Assembly (NCBI RefSeq): GCF_014171595.1
Contig: NZ_CP050451.1
Span: forward strand, 3,162,001 to 3,226,000
Origin: Massilia sp. Se16.2.3
GTDB taxonomy: Bacteria; Pseudomonadota; Gammaproteobacteria; Burkholderiales; Burkholderiaceae_D
Reading direction: 5' to 3'
Length of the DNA stretch: 64,000 bases
The translations under genes and the position numbers were made by a program. A model generated the notes under the pieces. It had not been told where the DNA came from. It saw nothing but the letters and a program-made list of their open reading frames with translations, and searched no databases. Positions 46,251 to 54,683 of this stretch are shown here, piece by piece. Numbering within the stretch: position 1 is the first letter of the stretch; the number at the start of each line of letters is the position of its first letter.

Positions 46251-46256
46251 TATAAT
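46251..46256 (+). promoter_or_regulatory. -10 box TATAAT for the mshI operon
   Basis: A consensus TATAAT lies in the A/T-rich 157-bp gap between mshQ and mshI, 54 bp before the ATG. No convincing -35 is at the right distance. It implies that the assembly genes I-N form a second transcription unit. Confidence 0.45.
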
Positions 46257-46310
46257 CAAGCGCTACGGTGCACATTCCTGTCACCCCACGGAAATCTCGA
46301 TACGGTCCGC

Positions 46311-47252
46311 ATGCATTTTTTCAGAAAAGCCAAGAAAAGAGAAGGGTGGCTCGCGATCGCGCTGCAGCGCGATGGTCTTTCCGCCGTGAGCATGCAGACC
46401 GCGCCGGACGTCCGGCCCCAGGTGCGCCAGGCCGTGTTCTATGCCGGCACCGACCATGCCGAGCTGCTGGAAAAGGCCGGACGCGACCTGCATGCCCATG
46501 CCTACCGCGCGATCACCGTGCTCTCGCCCGGCGAATACCAGATCCTGCTCGTCGACGCCCCCAACGTGGCCGTCGACGAATTGAAAACCGCGGTGCGCTG
46601 GCGCCTGAAGGACCTGCTCGACTTCCACGTGGACGACGCGACCATCGACGTGGCAGACCTGCCGGTCGACGCCAACGCCGCCGTGCGTGCCCAGCATTCG
46701 ATGTTCGCCGTTGCCGCGCGCAACAGCGTGATCGGCGCGCGCCAGAAGCTGTTTTCGGCCGCCAAGGTCGACCTGTCCGTCATCGACATTCCTGAAATGG
46801 CCCAGCGCAATATCTCGGCGCTGGTCGAACCGGCCGGGCGCGGCGTCGCCATGCTGTCGTTCGGCGAGGACGGCGGCCTGCTGACGGTGTCGTACCGGGG
46901 CGAACTGTACCTGGCCCGCCGTATCGACATCGCGCTGGCCCAGCTGCTCGACGAGGACCACGACCGCAAGAACGCCTCCTTCGACCGCGTCACGCTGGAA
47001 CTGCAGCGCTCGCTCGACAACTTCGAGCGCCAGTATTCCTTCATCAGCGTGGCGAAACTCGTGCTGGCGCCGTCGCCGATCACCGGGCTCGACGAATACT
47101 TGTCCAGCAACCTGTACACCCCGGTCGAGACGCTCGACCTGGCCACCGTGTTCGATTTCGCGCGCGCGCCGGAACTGGCGGACGTGGGGCTGCAACAACG
47201 CTTCCTGGTGCCGCTCGGCGCGGCCCTGCGCCACGAGGAGACGGTGCTGTGA
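46311..47252 (+). CDS. mshI: MSHA biogenesis protein MshI (PilM-like)
   Basis: This 313-aa cytoplasmic actin-like protein is of the PilM/GspL cytoplasmic-domain type. It contains the LSPGEYQILLVDAPNVAVDE segment, the LKTAVRWRLKDLLDFHVDDA helix and the DRVTLELQRSLDNFERQYSF helix typical of the family. It links the PilN-like membrane protein to the ATPase. The ATG at 46311 lacks a strong Shine-Dalgarno sequence. It overlaps the next gene by four bases. Confidence 0.88.
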   Translation: MHFFRKAKKREGWLAIALQRDGLSAVSMQTAPDVRPQVRQAVFYAGTDHAELLEKAGRDLHAHAYRAITVLSPGEYQILLVDAPNVAVDELKTAVRWRLKDLLDFHVDDATIDVADLPVDANAAVRAQHSMFAVAARNSVIGARQKLFSAAKVDLSVIDIPEMAQRNISALVEPAGRGVAMLSFGEDGGLLTVSYRGELYLARRIDIALAQLLDEDHDRKNASFDRVTLELQRSLDNFERQYSFISVAKLVLAPSPITGLDEYLSSNLYTPVETLDLATVFDFARAPELADVGLQQRFLVPLGAALRHEETVL

Positions 47253-47896
47253 CCCAGCAGATCAACCTGTTCAATCCGATCTTCCTGCAGCAGAAGAAGA
47301 TCTTTTCGGCGCGTACGATGGCGCTGGCGCTCGCCGTGCTGTTCGTCGGCACCGCGGGTCTCAACGCCTACGGTAACTGGCGCGTGACGAACATGCAGAA
47401 GGAAGCCGACGTCGGCGCGGCCCTGCTCGAAGGGCGCAAGGCGCGCCTCGCGAGCGTGACGGCGGAATTCCCGCCGCGCCAGAAGAACCCGGCCGTCGAC
47501 GCCGAACTGGCGGAAGCCGAAGGCCAGCTGGCCGCGCTGCGCCAGGTCTCGGGTGTGCTCGAACGCGGCGAGCTGGGCAATACCCGGGGCTATGCCGAAT
47601 ACTTCCGCGCACTGGCACGCCAGCACGTCGATGGCCTGTGGCTGAGCTCGGTACAGATCAATGGCGCGGGCATCGACATCGGCGTGCGCGGCCGCGCCCT
47701 CGACCCCGAGCGCGTCCCGGGCTACCTGAACCGCCTGACGCGTGAACCCGTCCTGCGGGGCAAGGCCTTCGGCAGCCTGCAGATCGTGCAGGGCGCGCCT
47801 ACTTCCCGCAGCGACGCCAGCGGCGCCGTTACCAGCGTGCCGGCACCGTACGTCGAGTTCAGCCTGCAGTCGACCCCGGAGGCGCCCAAGCCATGA
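47249..47896 (+). CDS. mshI2: PilN-domain membrane protein (MshI2)
   Basis: This 215-aa protein has a conserved PilN-type start (MTQQINLFNPIFLQQKKIFS) that binds the PilM-like partner. One transmembrane helix (LALAVLFVGTAGLNAYG) and a periplasmic coiled coil and ferredoxin-like domain follow. It is coupled to mshI by a GTGA overlap and to mshJ by ATGA. Confidence 0.85.
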   Translation: MTQQINLFNPIFLQQKKIFSARTMALALAVLFVGTAGLNAYGNWRVTNMQKEADVGAALLEGRKARLASVTAEFPPRQKNPAVDAELAEAEGQLAALRQVSGVLERGELGNTRGYAEYFRALARQHVDGLWLSSVQINGAGIDIGVRGRALDPERVPGYLNRLTREPVLRGKAFGSLQIVQGAPTSRSDASGAVTSVPAPYVEFSLQSTPEAPKP

Positions 47897-48608
47897 AAGA
47901 ACGCCTGATTGCCCTGGGCGCGCGCATCGACGCGCTGACGCTGCGCGAACGCGTGCTGCTGTTCGCGGCGGTGGCCGCCAGTGTCGTCTTCCTGATGTAT
48001 TTCTTCGGCCTGAAACCCATGTTCGCCAGGCAGGAACAGCTGCGCGGTCAGATCGTCCAGCAGCAGAACAACATCGAAGGCATCGACAACGAGATCCGCC
48101 AGAAGATCGAAGCGGCCCAGGTCGACCCGGACGCGCCCACGCGCACCCGCATCGCCACCGTGCGCGCCCAGACGATCGCGCTGGCCGAGGCCCTGCGCGC
48201 GATGCAGAACGGCCTGGTGGCGCCCGAGCGCATGGCGCCGCTGCTGGACCAGATCCTGCGTGCCAACGGCAGGCTGCAGCTGGTGTCGATGCGCACCTTG
48301 CCGGTGGAGTCGGTGCTGCACGCGGCCCGGGTGTTGCACCGGCCGCAGCCGCGGCCCCTGTCGATGCGAATGCGGTAACGGCGCCGAACGCGGCGGCCAA
48401 GCCTGCGGACTTGTTGTATCGTCATGGCGTCGAGGTGACGGTACGCGGCAACTACCTCGACATGATCGGCTACATGGCCGCACTCGAGGCGATGCCGACC
48501 CAGTTGTTCTGGGGCCGTGCGCAGCTGGAAGCGGAAACCTGGCCGGATTCGCGCCTGACGCTGACCCTGTACACCCTGAGCCTGGATGCGAAATGGATGA
48601 AGCTGTGA
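47893..48608 (+). pseudogene. mshJ: MSHA biogenesis protein MshJ (GspM/PilO-like; one apparent frameshift)
   Basis: A product of about 238 aa with a short cytoplasmic start, one transmembrane helix (LLFAAVAASVVFLMYFFGL), a long coiled coil, and a periplasmic domain ending in LTLTLYTLSLDAKWMKL. The frame changes once in the CCCGGG run at 48325-48330. Restoring one base joins SVLHAA to PGVAPAAAAAPVDANAV without loss. The stop overlaps the mshK GTG. Confidence 0.87.
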
Positions 48609-48994
48609 AGACCATTGCCCGACACGGTGCGGCGCTGTCGCTCGCGCTCCTGGCCGGCCATGCCGCGGCCCAGCCGCTGCAGGATCCGACCCGGCCGCCG
48701 GCCAGCCTGATGGCGGGGCAGGGTACGGCGCGGGCGATAGCCGCCGCGCCCGTCCAGCGCGCGCCGCAGCTGCAATCGGTGCTGATCGCGCGCCAGCCCG
48801 GCGGGCGCCATGTCGCCGTGATCGACGGCGAGACCGTGCGCGTGGGCGACCTGGTGCGCGGCGCCCGCGTGGCGCGCATCGATGCGAACGAAGTGGAACT
48901 TAGGCGCGGACGTGCGCGCCAGGTCCTCACACTGCACGCGCCGGCCGCGGGAGCTGCACGCTCCGCCGGCGTCGAACGAGTACGACACGAATGA
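48605..48994 (+). CDS. mshK: MSHA biogenesis protein MshK
   Basis: This 129-aa exported protein has a signal peptide (cleavage near HAAAQ), then QDPTRPPASL, the motif shared by PilP/GspC-like pilotin partners. A small HR-type beta domain follows (LQSVLIARQPGGRHVAVIDG, VRVGDLVRGARVARIDANEV). It should connect the inner-membrane complex to the MshL secretin. GTG start, overlapping the mshJ stop. Confidence 0.85.
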   Translation: MKTIARHGAALSLALLAGHAAAQPLQDPTRPPASLMAGQGTARAIAAAPVQRAPQLQSVLIARQPGGRHVAVIDGETVRVGDLVRGARVARIDANEVELRRGRARQVLTLHAPAAGAARSAGVERVRHE

Positions 48995-49011
48995 CGGGAA
49001 CGAGAACAACG

Positions 49012-50807
49012 ATGCGACAACCCACCCTCCTGGCGCTGGCCGCAAGCACGGCGCTGTTGCTGTCCGGCTGCCAGAGCACGCCGCCGCATGCCACCTACGA
49101 CAAGATCAAGCAGGAAGTGGCCACCGCAGGCGCGGCCGGCCGTGGCGCCGCACCCGCCGACGATGCCGTCGCCAATGCGCTGCTGCCGCCCGCCGCCGCG
49201 CTGGCGGGGAATTACCGAAGGCCCGCCCGGCCCTGGAGGAGCGCTTCAACGTCGCCTTCAACAACGTGCCGGCGCAGCACTTCTTCCGCTCGATCGTGGC
49301 CGGCACCCGCTACAACATGCTGGTCCATCCCGACGTGGCCGGCACCATCAGCGCCAACCTGAAGGACGTGACCCTGGTCGAGGCGCTCGATGCCGTGCGC
49401 GACATGTACGGCTACGACTACCGCATCGACGGCACCCGGATCACCATCCGTCCGCTGACCATGCAGACGCGCATGTTCCACGTGAACTACCTGATCGGCA
49501 GCCGCCGCGGCAGCTCGAACCTGCGCGTGAGCTCGACCACGGTCGCCAGTGTCGGCACCACCGGCAGCGGCAGCAACAGTGGCGGCGGCAGCGGCCAGGG
49601 CAACCAGCCGAACGGAAACCAGAATAGTCCGGGCGGCCAGAACGGCGGCAACCAGACCCAGGTGGACAGCACCGACGTCAACACGCTGTCGAACAACGAA
49701 TTCTGGACCGACCTGAAATCGTCGATCGAAGCCATCGTCGGTTCGAAAGAGGGCGGGCGCAGCGTCGTCGTCAGCCCGCAGTCGGGCGTGCTCGTGATCC
49801 GCGCCATGCCGGAAGAACTGCGCAACGTCGACATGTACCTGAAGGCCACCCAGCTGGCGGTGGACCGCCAGGTGATCCTGGAAGCGAAAATCCTCGAAGT
49901 CGAACTCAACGACCAGTTCCAGAGCGGCATCAACTGGGCCAGTTTCTCGTCGATCGGCCACTCCAACAGCAACCGCGTTGCTACCGGCCTGATCGCGCCG
50001 GGCGCCGGCCTGCAGCCGCTGCCCTTCAACGGTGGCCAGCCGCCCGTGATCAGCAACGGCAGCGGCCTGGCGGCCAGCACCGGCTTCTCGCTGTCGAACG
50101 CGGCCAATGCTGCCGGCGCGCTGTTCGGTTTCGCCTTCCAGTCGAATAATTTTGCAGCGCTGATCTCGCTGCTGGAAGCGCAGGGCACCGTGCACGTGCT
50201 CTCGAGCCCGCGCATCGCCGCCGTCAACAACCAGAAGGCGGTGCTGAAGATCGGGACCGACGAATTCTTCGTGACCGGCGTGACGACGACCACCAACACC
50301 ACGGCCGCCGGCAACACGGTGACCCCGAGCGTGACCCTGACCCCGTTCTTCTCCGGCGTGGTGCTGGACGTGACGCCGCAGATCGATGACCGCGGCAACA
50401 TCCTGCTGCACGTGCACCCATCGGTCAGCCAGGTGACGACGATCACCAAGGGCATCAACCTCGGCTCGGCCGGCTCGCTGACGCTGCCGCTGGCCGCATC
50501 GGCGACCTCGGAACTGGACAGCATTGTCCGCGGCCAGGACGGCCAGGTGGTTGCCATCGGCGGCCTGATGCGCCAGGCCTCGACCGACGACACCAGCCAG
50601 CTGCCGGGCGTGGGCCGCGTGCCGGTGCTGGGTAGCCTGTTCCGCAACAAGAACAAGGTCAACCAGAAGCGCGAGCTGGTGGTGCTGATCAAGCCGACCA
50701 TCGTCGACAGCGCCAACAACTGGAGCCAGGACCTGCTCGACACCAGCCGCCGCATCGAAGAGCTCGATCCGCGCACGCTCGATACCCGCAGCGGGGAGCG
50801 CAAGTAA
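49012..50807 (+). pseudogene. mshL: MSHA outer-membrane secretin MshL (one apparent frameshift)
   Basis: A product of about 600 aa. It is a lipoprotein with lipobox LLLSGC. The N-domains begin with FNVAFNNVPAQHFFRSIVAG and include a Gly/Asn/Gln-rich linker (49560-49660). The secretin core has VLSSPRIAAVNNQKAVLKIG and the C-terminal QLPGVGRVPVLGSLFR signature. It forms the pore through which the pilus exits. One base is missing in the GGGG run at 49206-49209; adding a G restores GELPKARPALEERF. ATG 48991, overlapping the mshK stop, is an alternative start. Confidence 0.9.
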
Positions 50808-51695
50808 TGTACGCAGCGCACTTCGGCCTGCGCGAACTGCCGTTCGGCATCACGCCGGACACGAGCTTCTTTTTCGGCAGTCCGCGCTCGCAGGAGGCGC
50901 TCAACACCCTGCTGGTGGCCGCGCGCAGCGGCGAGGGCTTCATCAAGATCACGGGCGAAGTCGGCACCGGCAAGACGCTGCTGTGCCGCAAATTCATGGC
51001 GACCCTGGGCGACGATTTCGTCACCGCCTACATCCCCAACCCCTTGCTCGAGCCGCGCACGCTGATGCTGGCGCTCGCCGACGAGCTGGGCCTGGTGCTC
51101 GAGCGCGAGGTCGACCAGCACCAGCTGCTGAAATCGATCACCCATCGGCTCGTGGCCCTGGCTGGCCAGGACAAGCGCGTGCTGCTCTGCCTGGACGAAG
51201 CGCAGGCGATCCCCGTGGAAAGCCTGGAGGCGCTGCGCCTCCTGACCAACCTGGAAACCGAAAAGCGCAAGCTGCTGCAGATCGTCCTGTTCGGCCAGCC
51301 GGAACTGAACCGCAAGCTGGCACTGCAATCGATCCGCCAGCTGGCCCAGCGCATCACCTTTCACTACCACCTGGGTCCGCTTGGCCGCGATGACCTCGAC
51401 TTTTATGTGGCCCACCGCCTGCGCGTGGCCGGTTACCCCGGCGCGCGCCTGTTTTCGCGCCGCGCCATCGATCGCCTGTACCGCGCCAGCGGCGGCATTC
51501 CGCGCCTGGTGAACATCCTCGCGCACAAAGCGCTGATGCTCTGCTATGGCCAGGGCCGGCAGCAGGTGGAAGCGGCACACGTCAACGCGGCGGCGCGCGA
51601 CACCATCGCGACCCAGCGTTCCTTCTGGCGCTGGCTGGTCGGCGCCGCGATGGCCAGCACCGCGGCCGGCATAGCCTGGACTTTTTGTACGATGA
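50807..51695 (+). CDS. mshM: MSHA biogenesis ATPase MshM (ExeA/GspA-like)
   Basis: This roughly 295-aa AAA+ protein starts MYAAHFGLRELPFGITPDTS, the classic ExeA/MshM opening. Walker A is ITGEVGTGKTLLCRKF, Walker B VLLCLDEAQAIP, and a late GGIPRLVNILAHKALML motif is present. A C-terminal membrane helix (WLVGAAMASTAAGIAWTF) follows. In the given sequence the frame runs without a stop into mshN. One extra T in the five-T run at 51682-51686 would create a TGA at 51693-51695, overlapping the mshN ATG exactly like the other gene borders in this operon. The end given here assumes that correction. Confidence 0.85.
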
Positions 51696-52771
51696 GCCTG
51701 ATAAACAAGATGCTGCAGGACCTCGATGCGCGCGGCAAGGCGCGCAGCGAGGAGATGCCCCACGAGATCCAGCCTGTACCGCGGGGCGGCGCCCCCATGC
51801 CCGCACTGCGGGTCGCCGCGATCGCGGCGGCGGTCATGGTGCTGGCCATGGGTGCCACCGCCCGGTATGTGCTACCGCTCAAAGGCAAGACGTATGACGT
51901 GCAGCCCTTGCCGCCGTCACAACCTGTTCCGCAGGCACCGGTGACGGTCGCCGAGGTGGCGCCGCCAGCCGCGCCGGCGGCCGCAACCGAACCTGTCGCA
52001 GCCGATACCGCGCCAGCGGCGACTGCTTCAACGGGCGACACCGCGGCGGCGCCCGCGACGACGAGCAAGCCTCCCCGGACGGCCAGCGCTCACCGTGGCG
52101 CGGCAAAACCGGCCGCAGGCACGCGCCTCCCGGCCACCCCACGCGCCGTGACGCCCGCCGCCAGCGGACCGGCGCTTGCAGGCGAGGGCCGCATCGAAAC
52201 GAGCAACCAGGCCAGCGAGAATGCTTACCGCCGCGCCCTTGGCAGCTTGCAGGATGGGCGCGTCAGCGAAGCCATCGCCGGCCTCCAGGCCGTGCTCCGC
52301 AACAATCCGAAGCACGAGGCGGCGCGCCAGACCCTGGTAGGCCTCCTGATCGAAGCCAAGCGCGAGGACGAAGCGATGGTCCAGCTGCAGCAGGCCCTGA
52401 CGCTGGACCCGCGCCAGCCGGCCATGGCCATGCTGCTGGCACGCCTGCAGATCGAGCGTGGCCAGCCAGGCATCGACACGCTGCTGCGCACGCTCCCTTA
52501 CGCGTCGGGCAAGGGCGAGTACCACGCCTTCCTGGGCGGCGCCCTGCAGCGCCAGGGACGCTACCGCGAAGCGGCCGATCAGTACCAGACCGCCTTGCGT
52601 AGCGCGCCGGACAATGCCGTGTGGTGGATGGGCCTGGGGCTGGCACTGCAGGCCGAGAAGCGCAACGCCGAGGCAGCCGACGCCTTGCGGCGCGCGAGCA
52701 GCCTGGGTACCCTGAACCCCGAGCTGCAAGCGTTCGTCGAGCGCAAGCTTGCACAGGTAAGCCCCCAATAA
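51692..52771 (+). CDS. mshN: MSHA biogenesis protein MshN (TPR)
   Basis: This 359-aa protein starts with the diagnostic MSLINKMLQDLDARGK. A single transmembrane helix (RVAAIAAAVMVLAMGATARY), a long Pro/Ala/Thr-rich periplasmic linker and tetratricopeptide repeats follow (ENAYRRALGSLQDGRVSEAI, HEAARQTLVGLLIEAKREDE, ADQYQTALRSAPDNAVWWMG). The TPR part probably helps secretin assembly. It reads in the same frame as mshM here, see the mshM entry. It is the last gene of the locus. Confidence 0.88.
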   Translation: MSLINKMLQDLDARGKARSEEMPHEIQPVPRGGAPMPALRVAAIAAAVMVLAMGATARYVLPLKGKTYDVQPLPPSQPVPQAPVTVAEVAPPAAPAAATEPVAADTAPAATASTGDTAAAPATTSKPPRTASAHRGAAKPAAGTRLPATPRAVTPAASGPALAGEGRIETSNQASENAYRRALGSLQDGRVSEAIAGLQAVLRNNPKHEAARQTLVGLLIEAKREDEAMVQLQQALTLDPRQPAMAMLLARLQIERGQPGIDTLLRTLPYASGKGEYHAFLGGALQRQGRYREAADQYQTALRSAPDNAVWWMGLGLALQAEKRNAEAADALRRASSLGTLNPELQAFVERKLAQVSPQ

Positions 52772-52878
52772 GACCTCCGGCGAAGTCGCCCCGTCCCGCC
52801 TGGCGTCTTGCGGTTGGGCGCACGCCGTCCCTGGGGGCCTGGCGGCCGCCCAGGGTAGAGGTCAGCGAACGCCGACCC

Positions 52879-54519
52879 TCAGATCTTCACCAGCTCGACC
52901 CTGCGGTTCTTCGCACGGCCCGCTTCCTCCTTGTTGTCGGCCAGCGGCTTCGTAGCGCCATGTCCGGCGGCGCGCAGGCGCCTGGCGTCGATGCCGGCCG
53001 CCACCAGGCTCTGCACCACACTGTCGGCGCGCTGGCGCGACAGATCCAGGTTGCGCGCGGCGTTGCCACTGTCGTCGGTGTGGCCTTCGATGGCCAGCTT
53101 CAGGCTCGGGTCGCCTTTCAACAGTTTCGCGATTTCATCGACGGTCGGCTTGCCGTCCGGGCGGATGCTCGCCTTGTCGGTATCGAAGTTGACGTAGAGG
53201 GCGATCTTGCCTTTCGCGGCGAGCTCCTTGCCCATGGTGTCGGCCGTCACCAGCGACACGCTCTGCTGCATCGCCTTTTCCTCCACCGCCAGCAGGCGGG
53301 TATCGCTCTCGCCCGTCATCAAGACCAGCCAGACGTTTTTCTCGGGCGTGCGCACCAGGTAGCTGTCGTAGGACATGCTGAAGTCGTCGACCCGCAGCTT
53401 GTCCTGGCGCAGCGTGGTTTCGCTGACTTCCTTGCTGGTGTTCGCTGCAAGCAGGGCCTTGTCCCTGTGGTCGACCGCGTTCACCTTGACGCCGCCCAGG
53501 CCCTTGATGGCCGCTTCGTAGTTGCGGCGTACGGCCATCTGCGACATCTTCGCGTGGCGGTTCGAGAAGCTGCGTGTCTCGACCTGGCCTTCGACCGTAC
53601 GGAGTTCCTTGCCGACGATGATGCCGACGGCGTCGAAACGGCTGTTTCTGGTGCTCTGGAAGGCCTGGTTCAATTCCGGCGGGTAGGCCAGGTAAGGGAA
53701 GGACGGCAACGCGGCGGTGGTGACTGGGATGGCGTTGATGTCGACCGGCTGCGCGGCGGTCGGGGGCGTGCCGCTTGCCGTCACCGGCGTCGCCGCCCCG
53801 TTGGCGCCGACATAGCCGACCGTCTGGGCGAACGGCTTTTCCTCGATGGCCAGCAGGCGCACCGTGCTGTCGTTGGCCATGACGACGATCCAGTGGCGCG
53901 CATCGCCCTTGCGCGCGAGGTAGACGTCGTAGGACATGCGCAGGTCCGGCACGAGCAGCTTGGCCCTGCGGATCTTGTACTCGTAGTCGTCTCCGCGTCC
54001 GCCATAGAGCGCTTCCTCGTAGGGGCCCACGGTATTGACCTTGGTTGCGCCCAGCTCGCGCATCGCGTTCTCGTAGTTGCGGCGGATCTCCAGCTCCGAC
54101 ATCTTGGCGTGGCTTGGCGAGAAGCTGCGGGTCGCAACGCGCCCTTCGACCGCATGCAGGTGGTCGCCCAGGATGACCATGACCCGGTCCATCGGCAACT
54201 CTTCGGTGCTCTGGAAGGCCTGGTGCACGGTCGGCGGGTAGTCGACATACGGGAAGGGCGCGATCTTCCCGCCCGCCTCGGGCACGGTGTTGAAGTCGAA
54301 AGGTGGGTTCTCGCCGCCGTCGGCGAGGTCCGGCGTGGTGGGCTGGGCGGCGGCAGGGGCCGGCGCGGCAGGCGCTGGGGCCGGTGCCTGGCTCGCGGTG
54401 TCGACCGCGGCCGGCGTGCTGCCCGCCGCGTCGGCTGCGGGCGCGGTCTTCTTGCAGGCCGCCAGCGGCAAGCTGAGGGCGACGAGTAGCGGAAGGAGGC
54501 GCAGTGATGTGGTTTTCAT
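52879..54519 (-). CDS. OmpA family lipoprotein with duplicated N-terminal domain
   Basis: This 546-aa lipoprotein has lipobox LPLAAC and a Pro/Ala linker. Two copies of a roughly 150-residue domain follow, the first opening FPYVDYPPTVHQAFQSTEEL and the second FPYLAYPPELNQAFQSTRNS. Each carries RSFSxxHAKM and a YxVYLAR/YDSYLVR strand. The C-terminal OmpA domain (VNFDTDKASIRPDGKPTVDE, IEGHTDDSGNAARNLDLSRQ) binds peptidoglycan. It probably anchors an outer-membrane-linked structure to the cell wall. It is convergent with mshN. The function of the duplicated domain is unknown. Confidence 0.88.
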   Translation of the reverse strand: MKTTSLRLLPLLVALSLPLAACKKTAPAADAAGSTPAAVDTASQAPAPAPAAPAPAAAQPTTPDLADGGENPPFDFNTVPEAGGKIAPFPYVDYPPTVHQAFQSTEELPMDRVMVILGDHLHAVEGRVATRSFSPSHAKMSELEIRRNYENAMRELGATKVNTVGPYEEALYGGRGDDYEYKIRRAKLLVPDLRMSYDVYLARKGDARHWIVVMANDSTVRLLAIEEKPFAQTVGYVGANGAATPVTASGTPPTAAQPVDINAIPVTTAALPSFPYLAYPPELNQAFQSTRNSRFDAVGIIVGKELRTVEGQVETRSFSNRHAKMSQMAVRRNYEAAIKGLGGVKVNAVDHRDKALLAANTSKEVSETTLRQDKLRVDDFSMSYDSYLVRTPEKNVWLVLMTGESDTRLLAVEEKAMQQSVSLVTADTMGKELAAKGKIALYVNFDTDKASIRPDGKPTVDEIAKLLKGDPSLKLAIEGHTDDSGNAARNLDLSRQRADSVVQSLVAAGIDARRLRAAGHGATKPLADNKEEAGRAKNRRVELVKI

Positions 54520-54683
54520 GGGTCCTGGTCGGGAAGTTGAACCAGGAATTCTAGCAGCGCATGTTGATAGAAAGCTATCCGATTCTCACGACGGTTCATG
54601 CGCTGGCCCATCCAGGCTTGCTGCCTTGCCGGGGGAGCGGCAACTGCCCTTGTACGGCGTGCGGAGATGCTCCAGGCATCCTT

